A stretch of 64,000 nucleotides of DNA from Bacillus sp. (in: firmicutes) (GTDB taxonomy: Bacteria; Bacillota; Bacilli; Bacillales; Cytobacillaceae): the NCBI GenBank assembly GCA_011524525.1, contig WTKE01000087.1, forward strand, positions 1-64,000, read 5' to 3'. This document shows positions 1-10,007 of this stretch, piece by piece (the stretch's first letter is position 1; every line of letters begins with the position of its first letter). A model generated the notes under the pieces. It was not told where the DNA came from, made no database searches, and saw only the letters and a list, made by a program, of their open reading frames with translations. Made by a program: the position numbers and the translations under genes.

Positions 1-15
1 GTGTATAAGAGACAG
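1..15. other. Residual Nextera/Tn5 mosaic-end adapter
   Basis: The first 15 bases, GTGTATAAGAGACAG, are identical to the 3' part of the Tn5 mosaic end carried by Nextera library adapters. The sequence runs directly into ordinary Bacillaceae coding DNA. This is almost certainly untrimmed adapter at a contig end, not genomic sequence. Confidence 0.95.
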
Positions 16-496
16 ATATAATAAAGCTCAATAATTTTGCTTTTCTTCCAATTATAAACCAAGCAACACAGTTTAAAATAATGATAGCATAGAGGCTAAC
101 ACCACTATTTGGAAAAACATAAGTGACAATATCTACTGAGCATAACAACGCGATTAGCGCTGTAGAAATCATTGGAACAATAAAGTCTGTTGCTTTTCTA
201 AAAAAATAAAAACTAGATCCAAATCCAAATAATAGCAATAAAGCATAAAGAGTCGTTTGCAAAAAGAAAGATAATTCAGTAAAATATATAAATATACCAA
301 TCGGAATCAGTAGCAATGGAGTGTAAGCGAGTAAAAACTTCCTCTCGGTGCTTCTTTTTCCAGCTTTCTTTCCGTTAACTTGTTCACCTTCTGTATATAA
401 AGCTAATAAAAAATTGCAATATTGTTCCGGTAACAGCTTCGTTTCTTTCCAATAATAAATTTCTTTAACAATGATTTCTTTCCGATTATCACTCAT
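16..496 (-). CDS. Conserved membrane protein, C-terminus cut by contig end
   Basis: An open frame starts at ATG 496 (MSDNRKEIIVKEIYYWKETK) behind a purine-rich ribosome site (GAAAGGACAAGG). It stays open for about 160 codons until it runs into the adapter. The first 50 residues are polar and include a Lys/Arg-rich stretch (about 45-55). After that come at least three or four hydrophobic segments, with turns such as GFGSSFYFFRK between them. I infer a multi-span integral membrane protein of unknown function. It is the gene downstream of sigA, read on the same strand but separated from it by a strong terminator, so it probably has its own promoter. The C-terminus is missing. Confidence 0.75.
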
Positions 497-522
497 ACCT
501 TGTCCTTTCTCTTGCTGAACAT

Positions 523-562
523 AAAAATAGTTTACCTCTATTGTAAGAAGTAAACTATTTTT
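523..562 (-). terminator. Rho-independent terminator after sigA
   Basis: An inverted repeat with 13-bp arms (AAAAATAGTTTAC / GTAAACTATTTTT) and a 14-base loop lies 11 bases past the sigA stop codon. It ends in a U run on the minus strand. It should end the yqxD-dnaG-sigA transcript. Confidence 0.85.
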
Positions 563-573
563 AGACAATCATT

Positions 574-1698
574 TTATTCTAAGAAATCCTTCAAACGCTT
601 GCTACGGCTAGGGTGTCTTAACTTCCTTAACGCTTTTGCTTCAATTTGTCTTATACGTTCTCTTGTGACACCAAACACTTTTCCAACTTCTTCTAAAGTT
701 CTAGTGCGGCCATCATCAAGTCCAAAACGTAGGCGTAATACATTTTCTTCACGGTCGGTTAGAGTATCCAGAACATCTTCCAACTGTTCTTTTAACAGCT
801 CATAAGCCGCATGCTCTGAAGGTGATGTAGCATCCTGATCTTCAATGAAATCACCTAAATGCGAGTCATCTTCTTCACCAATTGGTGTTTCTAATGAAAC
901 TGGTTCTTGTGCAATTTTCAGGATTTCACGAACCTTATCTGGAGTTAAGTCCATATCTTCTCCAATTTCTTCTGGAGTTGGTTCACGTCCAAGATCCTGA
1001 AGTAGCTGACGTTGAACACGAATTAATTTATTGATGGTTTCTACCATATGGACGGGGATACGAATCGTTCTGGCTTGGTCTGCAATCGCACGAGTAATTG
1101 CTTGTCGTATCCACCAAGTAGCATACGTACTAAATTTAAACCCTTTGCGATAATCAAACTTCTCAACCGCTTTGATTAATCCCATGTTTCCTTCTTGTAT
1201 TAAATCAAGGAACAACATACCGCGACCAACATAACGTTTTGCAATACTAACTACAAGACGTAGATTTGCTTCTGCTAATCGGCGCTTTGCCTCTTCGTCA
1301 CCTTGTTCAATACGATTAGCAAGTGAAATTTCCTCTTCTGCAGACAATAAGTCCACACGACCGATTTCCTTTAAATACATTCGGACTGGGTCGTTAATCT
1401 TAACACCTGGTGGTACACTTAAATCATTTAAATCAAACTCTTCTTCACCTTTGGCAAGCTCCTGTATATTTGGGTCACCATCTTCAGACTCACCCACTAA
1501 TTCTACACCTTGCTCACCTAAAAATTCATAAAACTCATCCATTTGGTCTGAGTCCACATCAAAATTAGCTAATTTTTCTGCAATATCGTCATAGGCTAGA
1601 ACCCCTGTTTTCTTTCCAACCTCTGTTAACTGATCTTTTACTTGTTCTAGGGTCAAATCTGAATCAACCTCTTTTGAACGGGCCGATTTTTCAGCCAT
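574..1698 (-). CDS. sigA: Primary (housekeeping) RNA polymerase sigma factor SigA
   Basis: This is the sigma-70 group 1 factor that directs RNA polymerase to -35/-10 promoters. The 374-residue product has the acidic region 1.1, region 2 ([20 protein letters not shown] and the [13 protein letters not shown] core near residues 190-215), region 3, and the region 4.2 helix-turn-helix ([20 protein letters not shown]) near residues 335-360. B. subtilis SigA is about the same size. I chose ATG 1698 because GGAGGGG lies just before it. A frame starting 8 codons earlier would put that ribosome site inside the gene. It lies 33 bases after dnaG and is the last gene of the macromolecular-synthesis operon. 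Confidence 0.98.
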   Translation of the reverse strand: MAEKSARSKEVDSDLTLEQVKDQLTEVGKKTGVLAYDDIAEKLANFDVDSDQMDEFYEFLGEQGVELVGESEDGDPNIQELAKGEEEFDLNDLSVPPGVKINDPVRMYLKEIGRVDLLSAEEEISLANRIEQGDEEAKRRLAEANLRLVVSIAKRYVGRGMLFLDLIQEGNMGLIKAVEKFDYRKGFKFSTYATWWIRQAITRAIADQARTIRIPVHMVETINKLIRVQRQLLQDLGREPTPEEIGEDMDLTPDKVREILKIAQEPVSLETPIGEEDDSHLGDFIEDQDATSPSEHAAYELLKEQLEDVLDTLTDREENVLRLRFGLDDGRTRTLEEVGKVFGVTRERIRQIEAKALRKLRHPSRSKRLKDFLE

Positions 1699-1731
1699 AT
1701 GTACCCCTCCTTCCAAAGTCAAACAACAATC

Positions 1732-3546
1732 TCAAGCCTTTAATGTTTTGCGCAATTGGATAATTTCCATCGCAATCGCAGCTGCCCTACCATGATCCTT
1801 ATGTCTCTCTGCTTCTTTCTCTTCTGCTTCTTTTTCTTTTATTTTTAACATCTTTTGATAATTAAACACCTGCTTAATGTAATCGGAAAGCTCCTGGTCG
1901 CTTATTTCCTCACCAATAGACATCATTCCAATATCTGCTACTGTACGTCTTAGCTTTTCATCTTTAATATATGTTAGGAAATCACTTGGATTCGGCTGGA
2001 ATCCCTTTTCATAGTACCCATACAAGTATGTTATAATTGCTTGATGTTCATCTATATTTAAGGGGGTACCGTTTAACAAATCCTGCACTTTATATGCTAT
2101 GTCAGAATCCTTCAACATATAAGCTATTAAACGCCTTTCTGCAGTCTCATAAGCCGGTCTTAGGTTGGAAGATTGTTTGATAACCACATCTTGATTTCTT
2201 TTTTGAACGTATTGTTCACGATTTCCTTTTTTGTTCGCAAAGAAAAATTGTTTTTGTTGTTGCTTTAATGCATCGAGTGAAAGAGAAAATTCACTTGCCA
2301 GCTGTCTCAAATAGTGATCTCGTTCTACTACCTTCTCTAATTGGCTGATTTCCTTTAATACTTCTTCGATATATTGGAGGCGAATTCCTTCATTATTTAA
2401 ATCCTTTCCTCTTCTTAAATATCGCAGTTTAAAATTCATTAATGTAACACTAGCAGAGATAATTTCGTTTTGAAATTTCTCTTCACCATATTGGCGAATA
2501 TAATCATCTGGGTCCATTCCATCTGGCAATATCGCCACACGTACCTGAATCCCCGCTGAATGAAGAAGCTGACTAGCACGATGAGCGGCTTCAATACCAG
2601 CATTGTCTCCATCGTAACAAACCGTTACTGCTTCAGCGCTCCGCCTGATCGAAACGATATGATCGTCTGTCAATGATGTTCCCATGGTTGCCACTCCATT
2701 AAGCACACCTGATCGATCGGCAGCTATTACATCAGCAAACCCCTCAAATAAAACGATTTGATTCGTTTTTTTAATGCTTGCCCTTGCTTGGTGAAAATTA
2801 TATAAAATTTTACTTTTGTTAAAAATTGCTGTTTCAGGACTATTTAAATATTTTGGCTCATCAGTCCCTAATGATCTTCCTGAAAACGCAATTGTATTGC
2901 CTTTGTGGTCTAATATAGGAAACATTATACGGTCTCTGAAGCGATCAAAATAAGTTCCATCACGTTCACGTTTTATCACTAAACCGGCCCTTTCCATCAC
3001 ATCAGGGGGGTAGTTTCGTTTCGATAAAAATTTGTAAACAAAATCCCACGAATTTAATGAATAACCTATTTGAAATTTAGCAATCGCTTCATTAGTAAAG
3101 CCTCTCAATAAAAGGTACTCAAGTGCATGTTGACCGTCTTTTGTGTTTACGAGCAAATGATGATAAAATTTACGTAATAAATCGTGAGCATCAATCATTT
3201 GCTGAAAATCATTCGGGATCGTCCTAGATGTAGTGTGAGATGACGATTCGATATGTAGCTCAACATTACCTTTTTCAGCTAATTTAACAGCCGCTTCAAT
3301 AAATGAGACACCTTCTTGTTCCATTAAGAAAGAGAATGCATTTCCACCTGCTCCACATCCGAAACAATGATAAATTTGCTTATCGGGCGAAACGGAGAAG
3401 GAAGGAGAGTTCTCTCCATGAAACGGACAAAGTCCAAAATAATTACGACCTTGTTTTTTCAGCTGAACATAGTCGCTTACCACGTCCACTATATCAACCG
3501 CCTGGCGAATTTCATTAATTTTATCCTCAGGGATACGCTCTGCCAT
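1732..3546 (-). CDS. dnaG: DNA primase
   Basis: DnaG synthesises the RNA primers for lagging-strand replication. The 604 residues show the CHC2 zinc ribbon at the N-terminus (C40, H43, C61, C64 within CPFHGENSPSF and HCFGCGAG). The TOPRIM catalytic core follows, with its Glu in VLFEGFADVIA near residue 268 and the acidic YDGDNAG motif. The C-terminal part corresponds to the helicase-interacting domain. The length matches B. subtilis DnaG (about 603). ATG 3546 is preceded by CTGGAG at good spacing. It sits between yqxD and sigA, as in other Bacillus. Confidence 0.97.
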   Translation of the reverse strand: MAERIPEDKINEIRQAVDIVDVVSDYVQLKKQGRNYFGLCPFHGENSPSFSVSPDKQIYHCFGCGAGGNAFSFLMEQEGVSFIEAAVKLAEKGNVELHIESSSHTTSRTIPNDFQQMIDAHDLLRKFYHHLLVNTKDGQHALEYLLLRGFTNEAIAKFQIGYSLNSWDFVYKFLSKRNYPPDVMERAGLVIKRERDGTYFDRFRDRIMFPILDHKGNTIAFSGRSLGTDEPKYLNSPETAIFNKSKILYNFHQARASIKKTNQIVLFEGFADVIAADRSGVLNGVATMGTSLTDDHIVSIRRSAEAVTVCYDGDNAGIEAAHRASQLLHSAGIQVRVAILPDGMDPDDYIRQYGEEKFQNEIISASVTLMNFKLRYLRRGKDLNNEGIRLQYIEEVLKEISQLEKVVERDHYLRQLASEFSLSLDALKQQQKQFFFANKKGNREQYVQKRNQDVVIKQSSNLRPAYETAERRLIAYMLKDSDIAYKVQDLLNGTPLNIDEHQAIITYLYGYYEKGFQPNPSDFLTYIKDEKLRRTVADIGMMSIGEEISDQELSDYIKQVFNYQKMLKIKEKEAEEKEAERHKDHGRAAAIAMEIIQLRKTLKA

Positions 3547-3585
3547 GAAAACAACTCCAGGTATTAGTGAGTAATTCGCGATAAA

Positions 3586-4056
3586 TTATAGATTTCCTGC
3601 AAATTTCGACAAAAAGCTATAAAAATTTTTCGCAAAATCATCTCGGTCATTTTGACCAAAACGTTTGGGTCCTTTCGAGTGTACCCCTTGTCGCCTAGCT
3701 TTCGCGGCAAGATACCTCATATCAAGAGCAAGATTAATATCTTTCTCTTCGTATACATTTCCCCTTGGAGAAAGTACATAAACACCTTTATTCACGAGTG
3801 TCGAAGCTAACCCAATGTCCTGGGTGACTACAAAGTCTCCTTTATCCACATGGTTCATGATATATAAGTCAACTTCCTCCTTACCCGTATCGACATATTT
3901 CCATGTTCCTGCAGCTTCTGTGGCACTCATGTGATTATAAGATGCAACAAAAATCACTTCCAACGAAAAATTCGACGCGATTTCGACAATTTCCTGCTTC
4001 ACTGGACAGGAATCTGCATCAACAAGAATCTTTGGTAAACCTAATGTACTATTAAT
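3586..4056 (-). CDS. yqxD: YqxD/YaiI family protein (UPF0178), probable ATT start
   Basis: This is a conserved protein of the YaiI/YqxD (UPF0178) family, related to PIN/NYN-type nucleases but without an established substrate. The conserved N-terminal strand ILVDADSCPV lies upstream of the first usual start codon (GTG 4002), so the gene must begin earlier. No in-frame ATG, GTG or TTG exists before the in-frame TGA. The best start is ATT 4056, 9 bases after GGAG (4066-4069), giving 156 residues. The C-terminal half has the family's GVHSKGPKRFGQND stretch. It is first in the yqxD-dnaG-sigA operon. Function is unknown; start confidence is moderate. Confidence 0.85.
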   Translation of the reverse strand: MNSTLGLPKILVDADSCPVKQEIVEIASNFSLEVIFVASYNHMSATEAAGTWKYVDTGKEEVDLYIMNHVDKGDFVVTQDIGLASTLVNKGVYVLSPRGNVYEEKDINLALDMRYLAAKARRQGVHSKGPKRFGQNDRDDFAKNFYSFLSKFAGNL

Positions 4057-4220
4057 TCTACATCACTCCATATATTCCTTCTTATTTCGAGGAATAACTT
4101 AGTGGAAAAGCGTTTTGTCGAATTTTTTTCGGACGAGTATCTTGACTTCTGACAATAAATAGTTTATTCGTTCATAGTCAAGTCTAAACCTAATCTGATA
4201 CATTTTTATCACAATTTTTT

Positions 4221-4249
4221 ATTATAGTATATAAAAGTCTATTTTTCCA
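4221..4249 (-). promoter_or_regulatory. Candidate sigma-A promoter for yqxD-dnaG-sigA
   Basis: On the minus strand there is a perfect TATAAT (-10, 4221-4226). Seventeen bases upstream lies TGGAAA (-35, 4244-4249; 4 of 6 matches). It would give a leader of about 160 bases before yqxD. It lies just downstream of the yqfL terminator, as expected for a new transcription unit. Confidence 0.5.
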
Positions 4250-4280
4250 TCCCTTTTTTTGCAATACTCTCGAAAACAAT

Positions 4281-4320
4281 AAAAAGAAATAGCACATCAT
4301 TTTATGCGCTATTTCTTTTA
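4281..4320 (-). terminator. Terminator after yqfL
   Basis: A 12-bp inverted repeat (AAAAGAAATAGC / GCTATTTCTTTT) with a 14-base loop lies directly after the yqfL stop. Its A/T-rich arms give an exit U run on the minus strand. Confidence 0.75.
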
Positions 4321-4321
4321 T

Positions 4322-5131
4322 TTATCCTCTTTTTAAATACCGGTTTAAAATAACATTAGCTGTTTCCTCAACAGCTTTGTTTGTTACATCGATTACATGA
4401 CATCCAATTTTTGAGACAATTTTATCAAAATACTCAATTTCTTCTTTAATGCGTTCGATATTCGCGTAGCTTGCTCGATCATTTAAACCTAAAGAAAGAA
4501 GTCTTTCACGCCTAATATTATTTAGTTTTTCCGGGCTTATTTTTAATCCGAAACATTTCTCTGAAGGTACTTTAAACAATTCCTCTGGAGGGTCTACTTC
4601 TGGAACAAGTGGAACATTTGCCACTTTAATACGTTTATGAGCTAGATACTGGGACAATGGGGTTTTCGAAGTTCTTGAAACACCCACTAAGACGATATCT
4701 GCCTTTAAGATTCCACGCGGGTCCCGACCATCATCATACTTAACCGCAAATTCAATAGCTTCCACCTTTTTAAAATAATCCTCATCAAGCTTCCTAACTA
4801 AACCCGGTTCAAATAAAGGTTGTTTCCCACAAATATCTTGAATTTGATCAATTAAAGGTCCAATAATATCACAAGCATAAATTCCTTCAGCCTTCGCTGT
4901 ATCCCTCATATACTCGCGCATATCTGGTTTAACAAGTGTATAGGCAACCATCCCACCGTCTAATTTCACAAGTGAAATCACTTCGTCAATATTTGATTTA
5001 TCTTCTACATATGGAAACCTTTTGATTGTGACTTCTTGTCCATCAAATTGGCTTATCGCTGCTTTTGTTACGAGCTCTGCAGTTTCACCTACAGAATCAG
5101 ATACCACGTAGACGATTGGCATTTTCCCCAT
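4322..5131 (-). CDS. yqfL: Pyruvate, phosphate dikinase regulatory-type kinase/phosphorylase
   Basis: This belongs to the DUF299/PSRP family, bifunctional Ser/Thr kinase and pyrophosphorylase enzymes that switch pyruvate phosphate dikinase or PEP synthase on and off. The 269 residues contain the N-terminal [13 protein letters not shown] motif (about 7-20) and the P-loop-like [17 protein letters not shown] near residue 150. The length equals B. subtilis YqfL (about 270). ATG 5131 follows GGAGATG at 8 bases. It lies 65 bases downstream of ccpN and probably forms an operon with it; in B. subtilis the pair controls gluconeogenic flow. Confidence 0.93.
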   Translation of the reverse strand: MGKMPIVYVVSDSVGETAELVTKAAISQFDGQEVTIKRFPYVEDKSNIDEVISLVKLDGGMVAYTLVKPDMREYMRDTAKAEGIYACDIIGPLIDQIQDICGKQPLFEPGLVRKLDEDYFKKVEAIEFAVKYDDGRDPRGILKADIVLVGVSRTSKTPLSQYLAHKRIKVANVPLVPEVDPPEELFKVPSEKCFGLKISPEKLNNIRRERLLSLGLNDRASYANIERIKEEIEYFDKIVSKIGCHVIDVTNKAVEETANVILNRYLKRG

Positions 5132-5196
5132 ACTTCTTCATCTCCTACATCTTTTGTAATAATCTTATGCGAATCGAGTAATTCCGTTATCGATCG

Positions 5197-5829
5197 TTAA
5201 TTTCCTTCTGCTAATGCGACAAACGCCTTTGTTAAGTTTGTTTTTGTGATTCTCCCAAGTACTTCGAAACCTTTTTCCGATTCCCTAACAACAGGCAATG
5301 CATCGATTTGCTTGTCAATTAATTTATGTGCCACATCAATCAGAAGATCATCTTTTCCGCACATCGTAACATTAGGCATTCTTGTCATGATGATATGCAC
5401 CGGTAATGTGGTTAGTTCCTGCTTTCCAATACTTGCTCTAAGTAAATCTTTTCTCGACAATACGCCCGTGAGCAAAGAAGATTGATCGACAACAAATAAT
5501 GTCCCAACATCTTCAAGAAACATAGTACAGATCGCATCGTAAACAGAAACGTTTTCGTTGACAACTACCGGAATCGACTGATAATCCTTTACATACAATT
5601 TCTTTAAGTTCTCCGTTAATAATTGAGTGCCTGATTTCCCTGTGTAAAAATAACCTACCCGTGGCCGTGCATCCAAATATCCAGCCATGGTTAAAATCGC
5701 TAGATCTGGCCGTAGTGTAGCTCTCGTTAAATTGAGTCGTTCTGCAATATGCTCTCCAGTTATCGGCCCATTTTCTTTCACAATTTGCAAAATATGCTCT
5801 TGCCGTTTATTTAGCTCGATTGTACTCAC
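5197..5829 (-). CDS. ccpN: CcpN, catabolite repressor of gluconeogenic genes
   Basis: CcpN is a DNA-binding repressor that, in B. subtilis, shuts off gapB, pckA and the sr1 RNA under glycolytic conditions. The 210-residue protein begins STIELNKRQEHILQIVKENG, a winged helix-turn-helix (residues about 5-60, TRATLRPDLAILTMAG). Two CBS domains follow (about 78-135 and 145-205; SRKDLLRASIG, MTRMPNVTM). I took the second of two adjacent GTG codons as the start by comparison with B. subtilis CcpN, which begins MSTIEL. It precedes yqfL in the same orientation. Confidence 0.93.
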   Translation of the reverse strand: MSTIELNKRQEHILQIVKENGPITGEHIAERLNLTRATLRPDLAILTMAGYLDARPRVGYFYTGKSGTQLLTENLKKLYVKDYQSIPVVVNENVSVYDAICTMFLEDVGTLFVVDQSSLLTGVLSRKDLLRASIGKQELTTLPVHIIMTRMPNVTMCGKDDLLIDVAHKLIDKQIDALPVVRESEKGFEVLGRITKTNLTKAFVALAEGN

Positions 5830-5917
5830 CACCTAATTGCCCTTTAGGCTCATATGTATGTCATACTTATATAAAATTATTATATACTATCTCTCATAAA
5901 TGAAAAGGCATAAGGAT

Positions 5918-5952
5918 AAAAAGAGCCTTCACCATTCAGAAGGCCCTCTTTT
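5918..5952 (-). terminator. Terminator after glyS
   Basis: A stem AAAGAGGGCCTTC / GAAGGCTCTTT (one bulged G) on the minus strand is followed by TTTATCC. It lies immediately downstream of glyS and separates the glyQS unit from ccpN. Confidence 0.8.
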
Positions 5953-5959
5953 ATATAGT

Positions 5960-8035
5960 TTATTTTGTTACAATTTCCTTCACATTTGCAAAGCTAATAA
6001 TCAACTCTGCCAACTGTGACATTACTGCTAATCGGTTGTTTTTCAACACTTGATCCTCAGCCATAACCATTGTATGGTCAAAGAAGTCATTGATTGCCCC
6101 TTGTAAAGATGCAAGTTTATCGAAATACTCTTCCTCACTAGCTTCATTTGATTCTAATGCCAATTTCACATTACAATATTGATTATATAGTGCAGTCTCG
6201 TATTCGTTTTCAAACAGGGACTCATTGATTTCCGCATTTTCCACTGCTTTATTTGAAATGGTTAACACACGGCTAAGTGCTTCAACCGTCTCTTTAAACC
6301 CGCTGGCATCTTTTTTCGTTTGAAGAACAGATGCTCTTTTAACCAGGGTAGGTAAAACTGTAATGTCTTTTTCTAATACGGCATCGATAATGTCATAGCG
6401 AATGCTTTGTTCCTGTAAATAATGCTTTAAACGGAGCTTGAAGAAAGCAATTAGCTCGAGAAGCAACTCTTCTTCACTTTTTTCTCCAATTCCCTTTTCC
6501 TTTATGGAACCAATAGAAAGACCAAGAAGATCCCTTAGAGAAACATTCCAATCTTTATTAATTAAAATTTGAACAATTCCTGAGGCTTGTCTTCTTAATG
6601 CATACGGATCCTGTGAACCACTTGGGATATTACCGATGGCAAAAAACGAGACAATCGTATCTAATTTCTCTGCCAACGCAAGAAGTGCCCCACTATTTGA
6701 TTTAGGAGTAGAGTCTTCAGCGTTTCTTGGCATATAGTGTTCATTTATGGCAACAGCCACCGCTTCAGATTCCCCCTTTTGTCTTGCATACTTCTCACCC
6801 ATGAAACCTTGAAGTTCTGGAAATTCATATACCATATGAGTGACTAAATCAAACTTACAGATTTCAGCAGCACGATCCGCTGTCTTTTTATCTTCCTCAT
6901 TAAAGATTAATAAATCTGCTAACTGATTAGTTAGTGAGCGTACACGTGCAACCTTTTCGGAAAGAGTGCCAATTTCCTCATGATAGACAATCGAACTCAG
7001 CTTAGTTAGAGAATCGGAAATACTTGTTTTTTGATCTTCTCTATAGAAAAATGCTGCATCTGATAGTCTTGCTCTAAGTACCTTCTCATTACCCTTCGCT
7101 ACTGTCTCCAGATGCATATGGTCCCCATTTCTTACGGTTACAAAAAACGGCAAAAGTGTTCCGTCCTTTTTCTTAACAGGGAAATAGCGCTGATGCTCTT
7201 TCATTGATGTGATAAGCACTTCTTCCGGAAGCTCTAAAAATTCTTCCTCAAACCTTCCAAATAAAGCTGTTGGATATTCAACTAGATTCGTTACTTCCTC
7301 TAATAATTCCTCATCGACAGGAATCGTCCAGCCTTGCTCTTCTTCTAACTTAGAGATTTGTGAGAGAATTGCGCTTTTTCTTTCCTCTGCATTCACAATA
7401 ACAAATTCACCTAAAAGCTTTGTTACATACACTTCTGGTGTATCAATTTCAATTTCTTTACCTAAGAAACGATGCCCGATCGTACGATTGCTTGTTGATA
7501 CATTCGTGATAGTAAATGGGATAATTTCAGTTCCATATATAGCAAGTAACCATTTGATGGGACGAATATATTTTAGTGTTTCATTTGCCCATCGCATATT
7601 CTTAGGGAAGGTAAGCCCTGTAATAATATGTTCTAACTCCGGAAGTATTTCTTTTGTAGCTTGCCCCTTCGTAAACTTACGAACATGAGCGTACTCGACC
7701 CCATTAATCTCTTTAAAATAGATGTCCTCAACAGACATTCCTTGACCTTTAGTAAATCCTACTGCTGCCTTCGACCAATTTCCTTCATGGTCAACGGCAA
7801 TCTTTCTAGCAGGTCCTTTTGCTTCTTCCTCAACATCCTCTTGGCTAGTACTTACACCGTAAGCAATGACCGCTAGACGTCTTGGAGTAGAAAAATGACT
7901 GATGGAATCAAACGCAATCTTTTTCTCTTTTAACCAATTCTCAATTTTTGATGTTAACTGTTCAATTGACCCCGTCACAAAACGAGCCGGCATTTCTTCA
8001 AGCCCGATTTCTAGTAATAAATTTTGCTTATTCAT
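5960..8035 (-). CDS. glyS: Glycyl-tRNA synthetase, beta subunit
   Basis: This is the tRNA-recognition subunit of the heterotetrameric (alpha2beta2) bacterial glycyl-tRNA synthetase. The 691 residues open with the diagnostic [15 protein letters not shown] (about 5-19). The protein continues through the HD-like region ([20 protein letters not shown], near 395-415) and ends in a DALR-type anticodon-binding region ([11 protein letters not shown]). The length is normal for the family. ATG 8035 lies inside the 3' end of glyQ (8-base overlap) with GGGGGAAG as ribosome site, so the subunits are translationally coupled. The operon is controlled by the upstream T-box. Confidence 0.97.
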   Translation of the reverse strand: MNKQNLLLEIGLEEMPARFVTGSIEQLTSKIENWLKEKKIAFDSISHFSTPRRLAVIAYGVSTSQEDVEEEAKGPARKIAVDHEGNWSKAAVGFTKGQGMSVEDIYFKEINGVEYAHVRKFTKGQATKEILPELEHIITGLTFPKNMRWANETLKYIRPIKWLLAIYGTEIIPFTITNVSTSNRTIGHRFLGKEIEIDTPEVYVTKLLGEFVIVNAEERKSAILSQISKLEEEQGWTIPVDEELLEEVTNLVEYPTALFGRFEEEFLELPEEVLITSMKEHQRYFPVKKKDGTLLPFFVTVRNGDHMHLETVAKGNEKVLRARLSDAAFFYREDQKTSISDSLTKLSSIVYHEEIGTLSEKVARVRSLTNQLADLLIFNEEDKKTADRAAEICKFDLVTHMVYEFPELQGFMGEKYARQKGESEAVAVAINEHYMPRNAEDSTPKSNSGALLALAEKLDTIVSFFAIGNIPSGSQDPYALRRQASGIVQILINKDWNVSLRDLLGLSIGSIKEKGIGEKSEEELLLELIAFFKLRLKHYLQEQSIRYDIIDAVLEKDITVLPTLVKRASVLQTKKDASGFKETVEALSRVLTISNKAVENAEINESLFENEYETALYNQYCNVKLALESNEASEEEYFDKLASLQGAINDFFDHTMVMAEDQVLKNNRLAVMSQLAELIISFANVKEIVTK

Positions 8036-8918
8036 GTGTATCTTCCCCCTTTTGCTGTAGAATCGGGAATCCTAGCTTTTCTCTCTCTTCATAAAACGTT
8101 TTAGCTACCTTTCTTGCTAGGTTTCTACATCGACCAATAAACCCAGTACGTTCAGTAACCGAAATGGCGCCTCTAGCATCTAGAAGATTAAATACATGAG
8201 AGCATTTTAAGACATAGTCATAAGCGGGATGAACAAGCCCTTCGTTCATTTGACGATGTGCTTCTTTTTCATAAATGTTAAATAGATTAAAAAGCATTTC
8301 AGGATCTGAGGTTTCAAAAGTATATTTTGAGTGCTCATATTCGGGCTGTAAGAAAATATCACGAACGGTAAATCCTTTGGTCCACTCTAAATCAAATACA
8401 TTTTCCTTTTCTTGAATATAAGAAGCAAGTCGCTCGATTCCATAAGTGATTTCAACTGAAACTGGCTTACACTCAAGTCCCCCTACTTGTTGGAAATATG
8501 TAAATTGAGTTATCTCCATGCCGTCTAACCATACTTCCCAACCAAGCCCTGCACATCCAAGCGATGGGTTCTCCCAATTATCTTCTACAAAACGAATATC
8601 GTGCTGAAGAGGATCAATTCCTAACGCCTTCAATGAATCAAGATATAGTTCCTGAATATTGTCAGGAGAAGGCTTCATAATTACTTGGAATTGATGATGT
8701 TGGTACAAGCGATTAGGGTTTTCTCCGTATCTTCCGTCCGCTGGTCGCCTTGATGGCTCCACGTACGCTACATTCCATGGTTCAGGGCCAATCGCACGTA
8801 AGAACGTATAAGGACTCATAGTTCCTGCACCTTTTTCCACATCGTACGCTTGCATTAAAATACATCCTTGATCAGACCAATGCTTTTGCAAAGTTAAAAT
8901 CATGTCTTGAATATTCAT
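8028..8918 (-). CDS. glyQ: Glycyl-tRNA synthetase, alpha subunit
   Basis: This is the catalytic class II subunit that activates glycine. The 296 residues contain the family hallmarks [19 protein letters not shown] (about 15-33), [20 protein letters not shown] (motif 2 region, about 45-65) and [13 protein letters not shown]-like [18 protein letters not shown] (about 155-172). The length is normal. ATG 8918 follows GGAGGTG. It is cotranscribed with glyS behind a tRNA-Gly responsive leader. Confidence 0.98.
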   Translation of the reverse strand: MNIQDMILTLQKHWSDQGCILMQAYDVEKGAGTMSPYTFLRAIGPEPWNVAYVEPSRRPADGRYGENPNRLYQHHQFQVIMKPSPDNIQELYLDSLKALGIDPLQHDIRFVEDNWENPSLGCAGLGWEVWLDGMEITQFTYFQQVGGLECKPVSVEITYGIERLASYIQEKENVFDLEWTKGFTVRDIFLQPEYEHSKYTFETSDPEMLFNLFNIYEKEAHRQMNEGLVHPAYDYVLKCSHVFNLLDARGAISVTERTGFIGRCRNLARKVAKTFYEEREKLGFPILQQKGEDTHE

Positions 8919-8968
8919 CGTACACCTCCAAAATTTATCGCATAAAAGATGATCATTTTTTGGAAAAC

Positions 8969-9185
8969 AAAAAACTCCCGCCTCCTATGCCTTTTAAGCA
9001 TAGGGACGAGAGTTACCCGCGGTTCCACCCTATTTGCCGACGATAAAAAACGTCAGCCACCTTAATCCGAAATTGCTCTGGAACGCCCTTCCTTAACACT
9101 CTATTCCTAGCTTTCACCGGCCTAGGATCGCTTCTAAGTAGAGAAAGTTAAGTACTCCTTTCCTTCAACGCAAATATAAAATATA
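8969..9185 (-). promoter_or_regulatory. Glycine T-box riboswitch of glyQS
   Basis: The leader carries the T-box core AGGGTGGAACCGCGGG (9016-9031). Its UGGA bulge fits the UCCA end of tRNA-Gly, which has discriminator U73. In Stem I the specifier is GGC (9085-9087) within GAAGGGCGTTCC, aligned to the GGC of B. subtilis glyQS, and GGAGTACTT fits the AG-bulge region. The terminator (arms ending GTCCCTATGC / GCATAGGAGG, then GGGAGTTTTTT, 8969-9013) competes with the T-box antiterminator. Uncharged tRNA-Gly should allow readthrough into glyQ. Confidence 0.96.
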
Positions 9186-9191
9186 ATTTGA

Positions 9192-9220
9192 ATCTTAGCT
9201 GAAACAAAGGTCGTTGTCAA
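9192..9220 (-). promoter_or_regulatory. Sigma-A promoter of glyQS
   Basis: A consensus TTGACA (9215-9220), a 17-base spacer and TAAGAT (9192-9197) lie just upstream of Stem I of the T-box. The -35 hexamer overlaps the recO stop codon. Confidence 0.8.
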
Positions 9221-9978
9221 CTCTTAAAATCCATACTTCCTAACTGACTTATCTGATTTAGGAATTTCTTCGTTTTTAAATGTAAACCAGAGTATTCATC
9301 ATAATATGCATTAATAATTTTTTTCAGCTCATCCTTTGTTTCTTGCTTCACTGATATATTCCCCAATCTACTCATATCAAGGAAATAAAATAACCGAAGT
9401 AGTTTTACTGTTGATTGAGAGATCTTATAGTGATATGGATCCTTTTCTAAGCAGCGATGACAGATAAATCCGCCCTCTCTGATTGAAAATGAAAAATGAC
9501 CGTCTGTACTTCCACAAACGGCACATTGATTAAGGACGGGATACAACCCTAATGTATTCAACATTTTCACTTCAAAAATATGAACAATAATTTCTGGGTC
9601 ATAGCCTTCGTTAATATAATTTAGCGTTTGATATAGCATCTCAAATAAAAAAGGATTTGCCTTTTTTTCGTCAGTGCTTTTATCTGTAAGATCAATAACA
9701 TAACTTGCATAAGCGGTTAGGAAGATGTCCTCCTTGATTGTACGCATCGAGGAAAGCATTTCACCTTGCTGCAATCCCCCTAGACCGCTGCTTGTTTGCA
9801 CTAGGAATTGACCGTATGTAAAAAGCTGAGTGATGGCAGCTAAACGGCTGTTTGGCTTTTTTGCACCGCGTGCCATCACCCCTATTTTCCCCCATTCACG
9901 TGTGAATAGAGTGACTATTTTATTTGTTTCACCATAATGATTTGTTCGAATGACGATGCCTTCGCATTTTTGAAACAT
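9217..9978 (-). CDS. recO: DNA repair protein RecO
   Basis: RecO anneals single strands and loads RecA in the RecFOR recombinational repair pathway. The 253 residues start with an OB-fold ([28 protein letters not shown]). A zinc finger lies near residues 150-180 (CAVCG ... CHRC). The C-terminus is helical. The length matches the family (about 250). It lies downstream of yqzL, as in B. subtilis, and its 3' end contains the glyQS promoter. Confidence 0.96.
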   Translation of the reverse strand: MFQKCEGIVIRTNHYGETNKIVTLFTREWGKIGVMARGAKKPNSRLAAITQLFTYGQFLVQTSSGLGGLQQGEMLSSMRTIKEDIFLTAYASYVIDLTDKSTDEKKANPFLFEMLYQTLNYINEGYDPEIIVHIFEVKMLNTLGLYPVLNQCAVCGSTDGHFSFSIREGGFICHRCLEKDPYHYKISQSTVKLLRLFYFLDMSRLGNISVKQETKDELKKIINAYYDEYSGLHLKTKKFLNQISQLGSMDFKS

Positions 9979-10007
9979 CTAGAACACCATCCTAGCACGA
10001 GACAAAC

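Noticed and set aside
3586-4002. yqxD starting at GTG 4002
   Set aside because: This would remove the conserved LVDADSCP strand of the family.
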